Part shown: piece after piece, positions 8,085 through 15,835 of the stretch
Position numbering within the stretch: position 1 is the first letter of the stretch
How the letters are laid out: each line of letters begins with the position of its first letter
Made by a program: the position numbers and the translations under genes
The notes under the pieces: model-generated
Told to the model about the DNA's origin: nothing
Database searches by the model: none
Seen by the model: only the letters and a program-made list of their open reading frames with translations
Source of the DNA: Pricia antarctica
GTDB lineage: Bacteria; Bacteroidota; Bacteroidia; Flavobacteriales; Flavobacteriaceae
Direction of reading: 5' to 3'
Assembly: GCF_900101815.1 (NCBI RefSeq)
Contig: NZ_FNAO01000005.1
Span: 186,001 to 250,000, forward strand
Length of the DNA stretch: 64,000 bases

Positions 8085-8810
8085 ATGGAAGAAACTATGC
8101 AACAAACCATTGGCCAGATGGTAGCGGAAGATTATCGAAAGGCCCAAGTATTCAAAAATCACAAGATAGACTTTTGCTGTAAGGGAAACCGCAGTCTCGC
8201 CGAAGTGGCCGAAAAGAATAACTTGAAAATCGACGATCTGTTAAAGGAACTGGAAGCGGTACAGGAGGAAGAAAACAACGATACCACCGACTTTAAATCA
8301 TGGCCGTTAGATCTGCTCGCCGATTACATCGAAAAGAAGCACCATCGCTATGTTGAAGAACGCATACCCGTGTTGAAACAATATCTTACCAAGCTCTGTA
8401 AGGTTCACGGTAATGATCATCCGGAACTTTTGAAAATACAGGAGCATTTCGAATTGTCCGCCGGAGAACTGACCATGCACATGAAAAAAGAGGAACTGGT
8501 GCTCTTCCCTTGGATTCGTAAAATGGTGAAATCCGAACAAAACAACGAGTCCATTGGCGAACCACGTTTCGGTACCGTGCGCAACCCCATACAGACCATG
8601 ATGCAGGAACACGAGAATGAAGGTGAACGATTTCGACATATTGCCCGGTTAAGCGATGATTATACGCCACCTAATGACGCCTGCAGTACCTATCGGGTAA
8701 GCTTTGCACTGTTACGGGAATTTGAGGAAGACTTGCATCGACACATCCATTTAGAGAACAATATCCTATTTCCTAAAGCAGAGGTACTGGAATCGAAACT
8801 GAACGCTTGA
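8085..8810 (+). CDS. ric: Iron-sulfur cluster repair di-iron protein (RIC/ScdA/YtfE)
   Basis: A 241-aa protein with the N-terminal ScdA_N domain (about 1-65), including the hallmark HKIDFCCKGNRSL with C31 and C32, and a hemerythrin-like domain (about 75-235). Metal-binding His/Glu clusters include KKHHRYVEE, HFELSAGELTMHMKKEE, MQEHENEGERF and LHRHIHLENNILF. Family members repair Fe-S clusters damaged by NO or peroxide and may deliver iron. The gene follows the cupin by 7 bp. An alternative ATG four codons downstream (8097) is possible. It fits an NO-producing denitrifier carrying NirK. Confidence 0.95.
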   Translation: MEETMQQTIGQMVAEDYRKAQVFKNHKIDFCCKGNRSLAEVAEKNNLKIDDLLKELEAVQEEENNDTTDFKSWPLDLLADYIEKKHHRYVEERIPVLKQYLTKLCKVHGNDHPELLKIQEHFELSAGELTMHMKKEELVLFPWIRKMVKSEQNNESIGEPRFGTVRNPIQTMMQEHENEGERFRHIARLSDDYTPPNDACSTYRVSFALLREFEEDLHRHIHLENNILFPKAEVLESKLNA

Positions 8811-8836
8811 CCCGAATCGCCAATCCAACCTTTGCG

Positions 8837-8914
8837 CGGATACCTATTATCCGCAACCTAATCTTCAAATAAGATTTACCTGCCTACGTGCTGATCTTAT
8901 TTGATGATTAGGTT
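8837..8914 (+). promoter_or_regulatory. Two stem-loops upstream of aconitase
   Basis: A hairpin GCGGATA-N4-TATCCGC-like structure (about 8837-8854) is followed directly by a 21-bp inverted repeat, arms 8855-8875 and 8894-8914, with one mismatch and an 18-base loop. No T-tract follows the second arm, and the aconitase ATG is 23 bp downstream. It may be a bidirectional-type terminator for ric, an operator, or an RNA leader structure for aconitase. Confidence 0.6.
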
Positions 8915-8937
8915 TCTAAACAAATAAGCAGATTAAA

Positions 8938-11742
8938 ATGTATACCATGGACAAAGACCCCTATAAGCTAAGAAAGAAGTTATCGGTTTCTGGAAAAAAC
9001 TTGGGCTACTATAGCCTTTCCGAACTTGAAAAACAGGGGCATGGAATAAGCAAACTTCCGTTCTCCATCCGCATTTTATTGGAAAATGCGTTGCGGAACT
9101 ACGATGGTTTTGCCGTGACCAAAGAAAATATTGAAACTATTTTAAACTGGCGGCCCGAGGCCTCGGACAAGGACATTCCCTTTAAACCCGCCCGAGTGCT
9201 GATGCAAGATTTCACTGGAGTTCCTGCCGTGGTTGATATAGCGGCGCTCCGCGCCGAAACGGCCCGAAAAGGAAAAAATCCCGAAAAAATCAATCCCTTG
9301 GTGCCAGTTGACCTTGTCATCGACCATTCCGTACAAGTAGATTATTTCGGTACGGCCTATTCCTACGATCGCAATATGGAAGAGGAATACAAGCGGAACA
9401 AAGAACGCTACCAGTTTCTGAAATGGGCGCAAAAGTCCTTTACCGATTTTAGGGTAGTGCCACCGGGAATGGGCATCTGCCATCAGGTCAATCTGGAATA
9501 TTTCTCCAAAGGGGTCATCGAAAGAAACGGCGAGCTCTTTCCCGACACCTTGGTAGGTACCGACAGCCATACGCCCATGGTCAACGGCATCGGGGTGGTA
9601 GCCTGGGGCGTTGGGGGTATAGAGGCCGAGGCGGCAATCTTGGGGCAGCCGCTCTATTTTATCATGCCCGAGGTCATCGGTTTGAAACTTATCGGAAAAC
9701 TACCCTTGGGTTCCACCGCCACCGATCTGGTGTTGACCATCGCCAATCTGTTACGTAAACAAGGGGTTGTCGGTAAATTCGTTGAAGTCTTCGGTCCCGG
9801 GCTCGACCATCTTTCGGTACCCGACAGGGCGACGATCGGCAATATGTCACCAGAATTCGGATGTACCATTACCTATTTTCCCATCGACGACAAGACATTG
9901 GAATATATGCGAAAAAGCAATCGTTCCGAAGAACAGATCGAACTCGTGGAAAGGTACTGCAAGGCGAATATGCTCTGGCGGGAAAATGAGGAAGATATTA
10001 CCTACACCTCGGTTCTCGAACTTGACGTATCGACCATCGAGCCCACAGTGGCCGGCCCCAAACGCCCTCAAGACAAGATACTTTTAAAGGATTTCAAACC
10101 CAAGTTCATAGACCTGCTGGGCAAATCCTTCGGTCGGGAATATATCGAACAGAAAGACCGTGAAACGTTACGTTCAGAGACAAGATGGAAAGATGAGGGA
10201 GGCAATCAGCCCGTACACGAACCCGCAAAAACGCAACGGAAAGGCACGGTCGAAACCAAGGAAAAAGACGGACTCAAGACCGTTTGGATCGATAGGGACG
10301 ATACCACCTTTATGCTCTCCGATGGTTCGGTGGTCATCGCCGCGATTACGTCGTGCACCAATACCTCCAACCCTTTCGTCATGATCGGGGCGGGTCTGGT
10401 GGCACAAAAGGCCCGCGAACATGGTATCGACGTAAAACCCTGGGTAAAAACCTCCCTGGCCCCGGGTTCCAAGGTGGTTACCGATTATTTAGAAAAGGCC
10501 GATCTGATGAAAGATCTTGAAGCCCTTCAGTTCCACCTGGTTGGCTACGGTTGCACTTCGTGTATCGGTAATTCCGGTCCCTTGCCCCCTGCGATCGCAA
10601 AGGCGGTCGACGAGCACGAATTGGTGGTCGCCTCCGTACTTTCGGGCAACCGTAACTTTGAGGCCCGGGTGCATCCTCAGGTAAAAATGAACTTTTTGAT
10701 GTCGCCCATGTTGGTGGTCGCCTACGCCTTGGCCGGCAGGGTCGATATCGATTTGATCAACGATCCCATTAGCTATGATAAGAACCTGCAGCCCGTTTAC
10801 CTAAAGGATATTTGGCCCACGGACGCCGAGATCAATGAAATTCTGGCCCGCGTACTTTCCCCCAAGGACTTTGCGAAGAATTACGGCGAAATCTTCGAGG
10901 GCAACGAGATATGGAGGAACCTGGAAATTCCCGAAGGACAATTATACCAATGGGACGAGAATTCCACCTATATCAAGGAAATCCCATTTTTCCGCGATAT
11001 TTCGGCCGAGGCACCGCCTTTAAAAGATATTAGTAATGCCCGCGCCCTATTGGTGCTCGGCGACAGCATTACCACCGATCATATTTCGCCTGCGGGATCT
11101 TTCAATGAATATTCATCCGCTGGGAAATACTTGATCGAACAAGGCGTAGACAAGAAAGATTTCAACTCCTACGGAAGTCGCCGCGGCAACGATGAAGTGA
11201 TGGTACGCGGCACTTTTGCGAACGTGCGCATCAAAAACAAACTCGCCGATAAAGAGGGCGGCTACACCCGCTATTTTCCTACGGGAGAGGAGCTATCCGT
11301 TTTTGATGCTTCCGTAAAATACCGGAATGACGAAATCCCATTAGTGGTGTTGACCGGCAAGGAATACGGCAGCGGATCTTCCAGGGATTGGGCGGCAAAA
11401 GGCACTTTGCTCTTGGGAATCAAATGCGTACTGGCAGAAAGTTACGAACGCATCCACCGAAGCAACCTAGTAGGCGTTGGCGTGCTTCCCCTGCAATATA
11501 AAGAGGGGGACAGCGCCGAAAAATTGGGGGTCGATGGCAAGGAAATTTTTACAATAATCGGTATATCCAACGACATTAAACCCCTAAAGGAAGTTCAGGT
11601 TACCGCCAAGAAAGAATCGGGCGAAGAAATTCAATTCGATGTCATTGCCCGGCTCGATTCCCTGATAGAAATCGAATATTACCGCAACGGGGGCATATTG
11701 CAATACGTACTCCGACAGTTTTTAGAAAAGGAAAATCAGTAA
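8938..11742 (+). CDS. acnA: Aconitate hydratase (AcnA type)
   Basis: A 934-aa TCA-cycle enzyme interconverting citrate and isocitrate, cytosolic. Cluster cysteines are visible in SCTNTSNPFVMIGAGL and GYGCTSCIGNSGPL. Other AcnA blocks are GTDSHTPMVNG, GVVGKFVEVFGPGL and GDSITTDHISPAGS, with the swivel domain ending in TGKEYGSGSSRDWAAKGTLLLG. Length matches the IRP/AcnA family. The ATG at 8938 and another three codons downstream (8947) are both possible. Its [4Fe-4S] cluster is a classic NO target, which makes the adjacent ric gene meaningful. The 21-bp inverted repeat ends 23 bp before the start. Confidence 0.97.
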   Translation: MYTMDKDPYKLRKKLSVSGKNLGYYSLSELEKQGHGISKLPFSIRILLENALRNYDGFAVTKENIETILNWRPEASDKDIPFKPARVLMQDFTGVPAVVDIAALRAETARKGKNPEKINPLVPVDLVIDHSVQVDYFGTAYSYDRNMEEEYKRNKERYQFLKWAQKSFTDFRVVPPGMGICHQVNLEYFSKGVIERNGELFPDTLVGTDSHTPMVNGIGVVAWGVGGIEAEAAILGQPLYFIMPEVIGLKLIGKLPLGSTATDLVLTIANLLRKQGVVGKFVEVFGPGLDHLSVPDRATIGNMSPEFGCTITYFPIDDKTLEYMRKSNRSEEQIELVERYCKANMLWRENEEDITYTSVLELDVSTIEPTVAGPKRPQDKILLKDFKPKFIDLLGKSFGREYIEQKDRETLRSETRWKDEGGNQPVHEPAKTQRKGTVETKEKDGLKTVWIDRDDTTFMLSDGSVVIAAITSCTNTSNPFVMIGAGLVAQKAREHGIDVKPWVKTSLAPGSKVVTDYLEKADLMKDLEALQFHLVGYGCTSCIGNSGPLPPAIAKAVDEHELVVASVLSGNRNFEARVHPQVKMNFLMSPMLVVAYALAGRVDIDLINDPISYDKNLQPVYLKDIWPTDAEINEILARVLSPKDFAKNYGEIFEGNEIWRNLEIPEGQLYQWDENSTYIKEIPFFRDISAEAPPLKDISNARALLVLGDSITTDHISPAGSFNEYSSAGKYLIEQGVDKKDFNSYGSRRGNDEVMVRGTFANVRIKNKLADKEGGYTRYFPTGEELSVFDASVKYRNDEIPLVVLTGKEYGSGSSRDWAAKGTLLLGIKCVLAESYERIHRSNLVGVGVLPLQYKEGDSAEKLGVDGKEIFTIIGISNDIKPLKEVQVTAKKESGEEIQFDVIARLDSLIEIEYYRNGGILQYVLRQFLEKENQ

Positions 11743-11807
11743 AACCTGGGAGCGTTGTATTAAACAGGTTCTAAGAAATTTTAAGGTATAAATCAAAAAC
11801 ATAACTA

Positions 11808-12158
11808 ATGAAAACAGCATCATTAAGTAAGAACGTTGAATACCACGAAAGTCGACCCACACTACAGGTTTTACTGGAATCGGAAACCGGAAAGGAAATT
11901 AGGATCGCGTTTAAGGAAGGTCAAATAATGAAGCAACATAAAACACCCTTTCCCATTGTCGTAGAAATATTTGAAGGAAGCATCGATTTTGGGGTCAACG
12001 GAGAGGTACATACCCTAAATAAAGGAGACCTGATTGCGCTGGAAGGCAATGTGCCCCATGACCTTACAGCCTTAAAGGACAGTATCGTGAGGCTAAGCTT
12101 AAATAGTGCGGACACGGTTAAACGGGTAGAAGACGTAGCAAAAAATTCCCAAAGATAA
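11808..12158 (+). CDS. Cupin-domain protein
   Basis: A 116-aa single cupin. The core motifs are IAFKEGQIMKQHKTPFPIVVEIFEGSI-like in the first half and LNKGDLIALEGNVPHDLTAL in the second; H44 and H70-region histidines are possible metal ligands. It is similar in size to, but distinct from, the cupin upstream of ric. It ends 4 bp before the DUF488 gene, so the two probably form a bicistron. Such proteins are common near hemerythrin and NO-defence genes in Bacteroidetes; the function here is unknown. Confidence 0.85.
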   Translation: MKTASLSKNVEYHESRPTLQVLLESETGKEIRIAFKEGQIMKQHKTPFPIVVEIFEGSIDFGVNGEVHTLNKGDLIALEGNVPHDLTALKDSIVRLSLNSADTVKRVEDVAKNSQR

Positions 12159-12162
12159 TTGG

Positions 12163-12510
12163 ATGGAGGAGATAAAAACAAAGAGAATTTACGAAGACCC
12201 GTCCGATGATGATGGCTACCGTATTCTGGTAGATCGCATCTGGCCTAGGGGCGTGTCGAAAGAAGATGCTAAACTCGACGATTGGAACAAAAATATCGCT
12301 CCCTCTGATAAACTGAGAAAATGGTTCGATCATGATCCGGACAAGTTCGATGAATTTGCCAAAAAATATCGCAAAGAGCTGGACGACAAAAAGGAAGATT
12401 TGACAGCAATCCGAAAAAAAGCAGAAAAACAAAAGGTCACGGTGCTGTTCGGGGCGAAAGATACCGAACACAATCAAGCCGTAGTATTACAAAAAGTGCT
12501 GAAGTTATAA
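12163..12510 (+). CDS. DUF488 family protein (YeaO-like)
   Basis: A 115-aa cytosolic protein with the DUF488 signature YRILVDRIWPRGVSKEDAKLDDW, then APSDKLRKWFDHDPDKFDEFAKKYRKEL and a C-terminal VTVLFGAKDTEHNQAVVL. Length is normal. No enzymatic function has been established for this family. It directly follows the cupin gene. Confidence 0.92.
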   Translation: MEEIKTKRIYEDPSDDDGYRILVDRIWPRGVSKEDAKLDDWNKNIAPSDKLRKWFDHDPDKFDEFAKKYRKELDDKKEDLTAIRKKAEKQKVTVLFGAKDTEHNQAVVLQKVLKL

Positions 12511-12520
12511 AACCCGTATG

Positions 12521-12658
12521 CTAATTATCCAAAATGGTCGCATCATCCAATACGTCTTTTGCGGCATCACGGCGTTTAAAACTAATTTTATAGCTACAAC
12601 CATCTAAGGATTTTCTGCCAAAGGCTGACATAAAACCCACGATCACATGTTGCGGCAT
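12521..12658 (-). CDS. Possible 45-aa small protein
   Basis: A minus-strand frame runs from ATG at 12658 to TAG at 12521, encoding MPQHVIVGFMSAFGRKSLDG and a further 25 residues ending ATILDN. It occupies the 206-bp gap between DUF488 and the hemerythrin gene, antisense to the latter's leader. Codon choice looks like that of the neighbours, but no family is recognised and no convincing promoter is seen. Confidence 0.3.
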   Translation of the reverse strand: MPQHVIVGFMSAFGRKSLDGCSYKISFKRRDAAKDVLDDATILDN

Positions 12659-12716
12659 TTTAGCTTAGCTTAAACCCAGGTTGGGAAACAAAATAGGAAA
12701 CCTAAATACTGAAAAG

Positions 12717-13499
12717 ATGGATCTCATTGAAAATTTGGCACACTTTTTTAAAAAGCCGAAAAAGGAGACCGAAGGCATGACGCCCGAAGGAACATGTCCT
12801 ATCTGCTGGGGCTATCAGCAATACGACGCCAAGATACGCCAGATGTTCAAGGACAAACAAATAGATGTCAACAACCATCGCGACCATTATATGAAGGTCC
12901 AAAAATTTATGGTCGAATATATTGACGGAATACATTTAAAACAAGGTGAGATCAGGGAATGCCCGACCTGTGGTCATCAAGAGCCACTGAAAGACGATTT
13001 AAGGTGCGAACCACTAGAAAAACCAATGAATAACATGGAAACAAAAAAGCCGATCAAAAGAAATAGAGACCTTCAAGCACTCAGTCGCGATCACCACCAT
13101 AGCTTATTGCTTAGTTGGAAAATCAGAACGGGCTTTTCAAAAGGAGTGGCAGCAGATAGGATCAAACACTATATAGACTGGTTTTTTGAACACCATATCC
13201 AACCTCATTTTGAAATGGAAGAAAAGTACCTCTTTCCCATTTTGGGAAACGATAACGAACTGGTTAAAAAAGCCTTGGCGGAACATCGTAGGCTGAGTAG
13301 GCTTTTTAACGATACCGACGATATCGAGAAATCTCTCAGTTTGATCGAGGAAGAACTGGAAAAACATATCCGCTTTGAGGAACGGATACTTTTTAACGAA
13401 ATTCAAAAAGTAGCTTCCAAAGCGCAATTACAATTAATTTCAAAAATACATACCGATGAAAAATTCAGCGACAATACCGATGACGAATTCTGGAAATAA
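12717..13499 (+). CDS. Zinc-ribbon-like domain fused to a hemerythrin HHE domain
   Basis: The ATG at 12717 (MDLIENLAHFFKKP) is preferred to an upstream in-frame start. The 260-aa product has an N-terminal module (1-92) with two CxxC pairs, C27/C30 (TCPICWGYQ) and C82/C85 (ECPTCGHQEP), likely binding zinc. An HHE hemerythrin-like domain (about 110-245) carries SRDHHHSLLLSW, HHIQPHFEMEEKYLFP, LAEHRRLSR and HIRFEERILF, the usual di-iron ligands. HHE proteins bind O2 or NO or serve iron homeostasis. The N-terminal module is often a free small protein in Bacteroidetes, from general knowledge, so this looks like a fusion. It is followed by a small membrane protein. Confidence 0.85.
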   Translation: MDLIENLAHFFKKPKKETEGMTPEGTCPICWGYQQYDAKIRQMFKDKQIDVNNHRDHYMKVQKFMVEYIDGIHLKQGEIRECPTCGHQEPLKDDLRCEPLEKPMNNMETKKPIKRNRDLQALSRDHHHSLLLSWKIRTGFSKGVAADRIKHYIDWFFEHHIQPHFEMEEKYLFPILGNDNELVKKALAEHRRLSRLFNDTDDIEKSLSLIEEELEKHIRFEERILFNEIQKVASKAQLQLISKIHTDEKFSDNTDDEFWK

Positions 13500-13518
13500 A
13501 AGTAAAATCAATGGGTTT

Positions 13519-13800
13519 ATGAAAATGTACGATAATTTGTTGGCCGAATTTAAAAGGGAACAAACGGGTTACGCCTCGATTGCCATCATACCGCAAAGCT
13601 GCATCGGAGCTGTAGCGGCAATGATGCTATTATTGAGCGGTTTAACTCCGACCAACCTGATATTGTTATTTATGGTTACCATGTTCTGCATGGCTTATAA
13701 TGGTGCAGTTTTGGCACAACTAAAATCCAAGACTACGTTTAATCTATTGATACTGAGCGTAGTTTTCAGTTGCATCGTTATCATTGCCCATTTATTTTGA
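13519..13800 (+). CDS. Small integral membrane protein
   Basis: The frame starts inside the hemerythrin gene, but MKMYDNLLAEF at 13519 is the likely start, giving 93 aa. After an amphipathic N-terminus, three hydrophobic segments follow (about 22-40, 45-62, 70-90), with the connecting YNGAVLAQLKSKTTFN. There is no enzymatic motif. It lies between a hemerythrin and a ferredoxin gene on the same strand and is probably part of that operon. Function unknown. Confidence 0.75.
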   Translation: MKMYDNLLAEFKREQTGYASIAIIPQSCIGAVAAMMLLLSGLTPTNLILLFMVTMFCMAYNGAVLAQLKSKTTFNLLILSVVFSCIVIIAHLF

Positions 13801-13833
13801 ACCACGGAAAAAGCCGTTTCAAATTAGGTTACA

Positions 13834-14166
13834 ATGGCCCTTAAAACCTACAGCCTTACGTATTTCAACGAGTTCAGCGAAGAATGCGACGCCACTTTCA
13901 AGACCAACGAATACCATAGCCTGATGGAGCTGCTCTTCGATAAATACATCGAAGATTGGGGCGAATGCAAAGGCCGGGCATGGTGCGGCACATGTCACAT
14001 ACAAATTATTGAGGGTAGCGTTTCCGAAAAAATGGGTGTTGATGAAAAAAACACCCTTTCTAAAATCCGCAATACTTCCGAAAAAAGTCGCTTGGCCTGT
14101 CAGATTCCGGTGAATAGCGAGTTGAACGGGGTTATTTTCAGGATATTGAAGGATGATCAGGTTTGA
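13834..14166 (+). CDS. [2Fe-2S] ferredoxin
   Basis: A 110-aa soluble plant/adrenodoxin-fold ferredoxin. Cluster ligands are C45, C51 and C54 (ECKGRAWCGTCHIQ) and C89 (SRLACQIPV), the C-x5-C-x2-C-x(n)-C pattern. It follows the small membrane protein by 33 bp. Its last 10 bases overlap the end of the convergent membrane-protein gene. It could pass electrons to nearby redox enzymes such as the hemerythrin; the partner is not known. Confidence 0.9.
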   Translation: MALKTYSLTYFNEFSEECDATFKTNEYHSLMELLFDKYIEDWGECKGRAWCGTCHIQIIEGSVSEKMGVDEKNTLSKIRNTSEKSRLACQIPVNSELNGVIFRILKDDQV

Positions 14167-15365
14167 CCGCCCCTCCAACTGAAGGCCAGCATTAAAAGTA
14201 AACTCAAAGGAATCAGGGAACTTCCTATCGCCAAAGCTTCAAAATAGCCTTTGAAAATAGGGAGGCTTTGCCACGCCGCCAATCCCTTATAGAAAATCAA
14301 TAGTTCAGTAATCACAAATCCTGTGAAGTAAAACACATAGGCTTTGCTGGAAATCCGCATCAGTTTAAACCAATCCAAAAAGAAAAACAGGGCGATGGTG
14401 ACCACCCCCAGAAATGTCCAATGCAAATATCCGATGGTAAAGTCGAGAAAGGTTGCGGCCAAGTTGGCAAAATAAGGAAAGGCCGTAAGCAACTGCAATA
14501 CCATTTTTACGAACAACAGTACCGCCACTGTTTGTAATAGGTTCCATTGCCATTTTGAGAATATGGTCTTCATTCTTCCCCTAAGCGGAAATAAAAACCA
14601 AAGCAACAAAATCAGGGCAAAAAGCTGAAGAACTCCTCCCACCCCACCGATAATATACACTAGTATCGGGGGTTTTGTAAACAGCGTCGATAAAAAAGCG
14701 GACAGGATTATCCCTGTATTAAGACTCCAAAACAACTTTTTGAAACTACTTTTTGAAGGCTTGATCTGGCGGTGTTCAAGCAGATGCAAAAACAAGCCGA
14801 ACAAGGCCATAATCATCCATCCATTATAGAGGAAATGCAGATAAAAATAGATGGCTAAACGGTACCAAATCGATTCAGATCCCAAAAGACTGATGACCGC
14901 ACCCAACGCCCAAGGCCCCAAACTGGAAAGTACCAAATACCAAAGTGCGGCCGTAATGCAGGCATAGGCGTTCGTTTTTTTAAATTCACGCATGCCGTGC
15001 TTCCTAAAAAACCAAAAGAACCAGTATGAGGCAAACAAGAAAAGCGTTGAAAAAACGATGGAAAAAAGCGCATAACCGGTAAATGGAAAAGTTAAAAGCA
15101 TTCCCACAAGACTCAGCTGTGTAAACCAAAAAATGCGTCGGTACTTCTTGTCCTTCAACGGACTTGCTACGAACAGCTTATAAATCAAAGTTGTCAAAGC
15201 GATATAAACCCAACCCAAAAGGGCTATATGTGAGTGGGTATGGACGATAAACTTATAGTTGACAGGAATTTCGATGGATGCATACGATCTCAATACCAAA
15301 CCCAGCAATGCCGCCATCAAAAAATAGGCGAAAGCCGTTCTAATATGTAGTTTTAAATCTATCAT
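14157..15365 (-). CDS. Heme-copper-oxidase-like 12-helix membrane protein without CuB ligands
   Basis: The ATG at 15365 (MIDLKLHIRTAFAYF) gives 402 aa with about 12 membrane helices. Histidines sit where subunit I of oxidases and NO reductases place heme ligands: H42, H44 and H46 in HTHSHIALLGW, H177 in YLHFLYNGWMIMALFG, H194, and H315 in YLHWTFLG. The adjacent double His and the tyrosine of a CuB site are absent, so O2 or NO reduction is unlikely. The layout recalls NnrS-like proteins, heme membrane proteins tied to NO tolerance. Its stop overlaps the ferredoxin gene by 10 bp, and it is divergent from nirK. Confidence 0.75.
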   Translation of the reverse strand: MIDLKLHIRTAFAYFLMAALLGLVLRSYASIEIPVNYKFIVHTHSHIALLGWVYIALTTLIYKLFVASPLKDKKYRRIFWFTQLSLVGMLLTFPFTGYALFSIVFSTLFLFASYWFFWFFRKHGMREFKKTNAYACITAALWYLVLSSLGPWALGAVISLLGSESIWYRLAIYFYLHFLYNGWMIMALFGLFLHLLEHRQIKPSKSSFKKLFWSLNTGIILSAFLSTLFTKPPILVYIIGGVGGVLQLFALILLLWFLFPLRGRMKTIFSKWQWNLLQTVAVLLFVKMVLQLLTAFPYFANLAATFLDFTIGYLHWTFLGVVTIALFFFLDWFKLMRISSKAYVFYFTGFVITELLIFYKGLAAWQSLPIFKGYFEALAIGSSLIPLSLLLMLAFSWRGGQT

Positions 15366-15835
15366 TTTGCCACCGCAATTTAAATAAACAAAGGGACATA
15401 GCACTTTCAATTTGGTGTGTTAAAACCCATCGGCAACTATTTAAGACAAACCTAACAAATATCAAATTCTAAGGAGATTTTTGTTCTGAATTTTGTAACT
15501 GAAAATTGCAAAAATTCAGCATGCACCCGACCCTGATAACAGCGTTGCTGATTTTTCTATTAGAACACGCGGGAATCGCATATTACGAAGCACTTTTCAC
15601 GAGTTCCACAAAAGTGTTCAAATCTTCTAAAGCGAGAATTCTATATGATTTTCTTTTTGGTAAGGATCCTTTGGAAGCATTGGTCCTGGAAATTGAAGGA
15701 CTTGAAATTGCCACAACATGAGAATAGAACATGACAAGTGTCATGTTTTGGAATAAATGGCTATGCTACCTTTAACCATTATAAAGGATAAAAAATGTCC
15801 TTTTATGTTTGAAAACAACCAAAATCCATACCAAA
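15366..15835. other. Divergent region before nirK, with a possible small ORF
   Basis: These 470 bases separate the oxidase-like gene and nirK. A 67-codon plus-strand frame from ATG 15521 to 15721 (MHPTLITALLIFLLEHAG, hydrophobic start then basic) is open but unrecognised, so I do not call it a gene. The nirK activator site and -7 element are at 15728-15774. A TTG-started extension of nirK (15809) is rejected. Confidence 0.5.
15728..15774 (+). promoter_or_regulatory. Crp/Fnr-type site and promoter of nirK
   Basis: A perfect palindrome AACATGA-N6-TCATGTT lies at 15728-15747 (centre 15737.5), with -7 element TACCTTTA at 15767-15774. Centre to downstream edge of the -7 element is 36.5 bp. This is the strongest of the thirteen sites. 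Confidence 0.85.

Noticed and set aside
15521-15721. A 67-codon frame between the oxidase-like gene and nirK as a gene
   Set aside because: It is open but has no family match, no clear start signal, and lies in a promoter-rich divergent gap.
15809-15835. TTG-started N-terminal extension of NirK
   Set aside because: The ATG at 15836 begins a clean lipoprotein signal; the extension would place nine polar residues before it.
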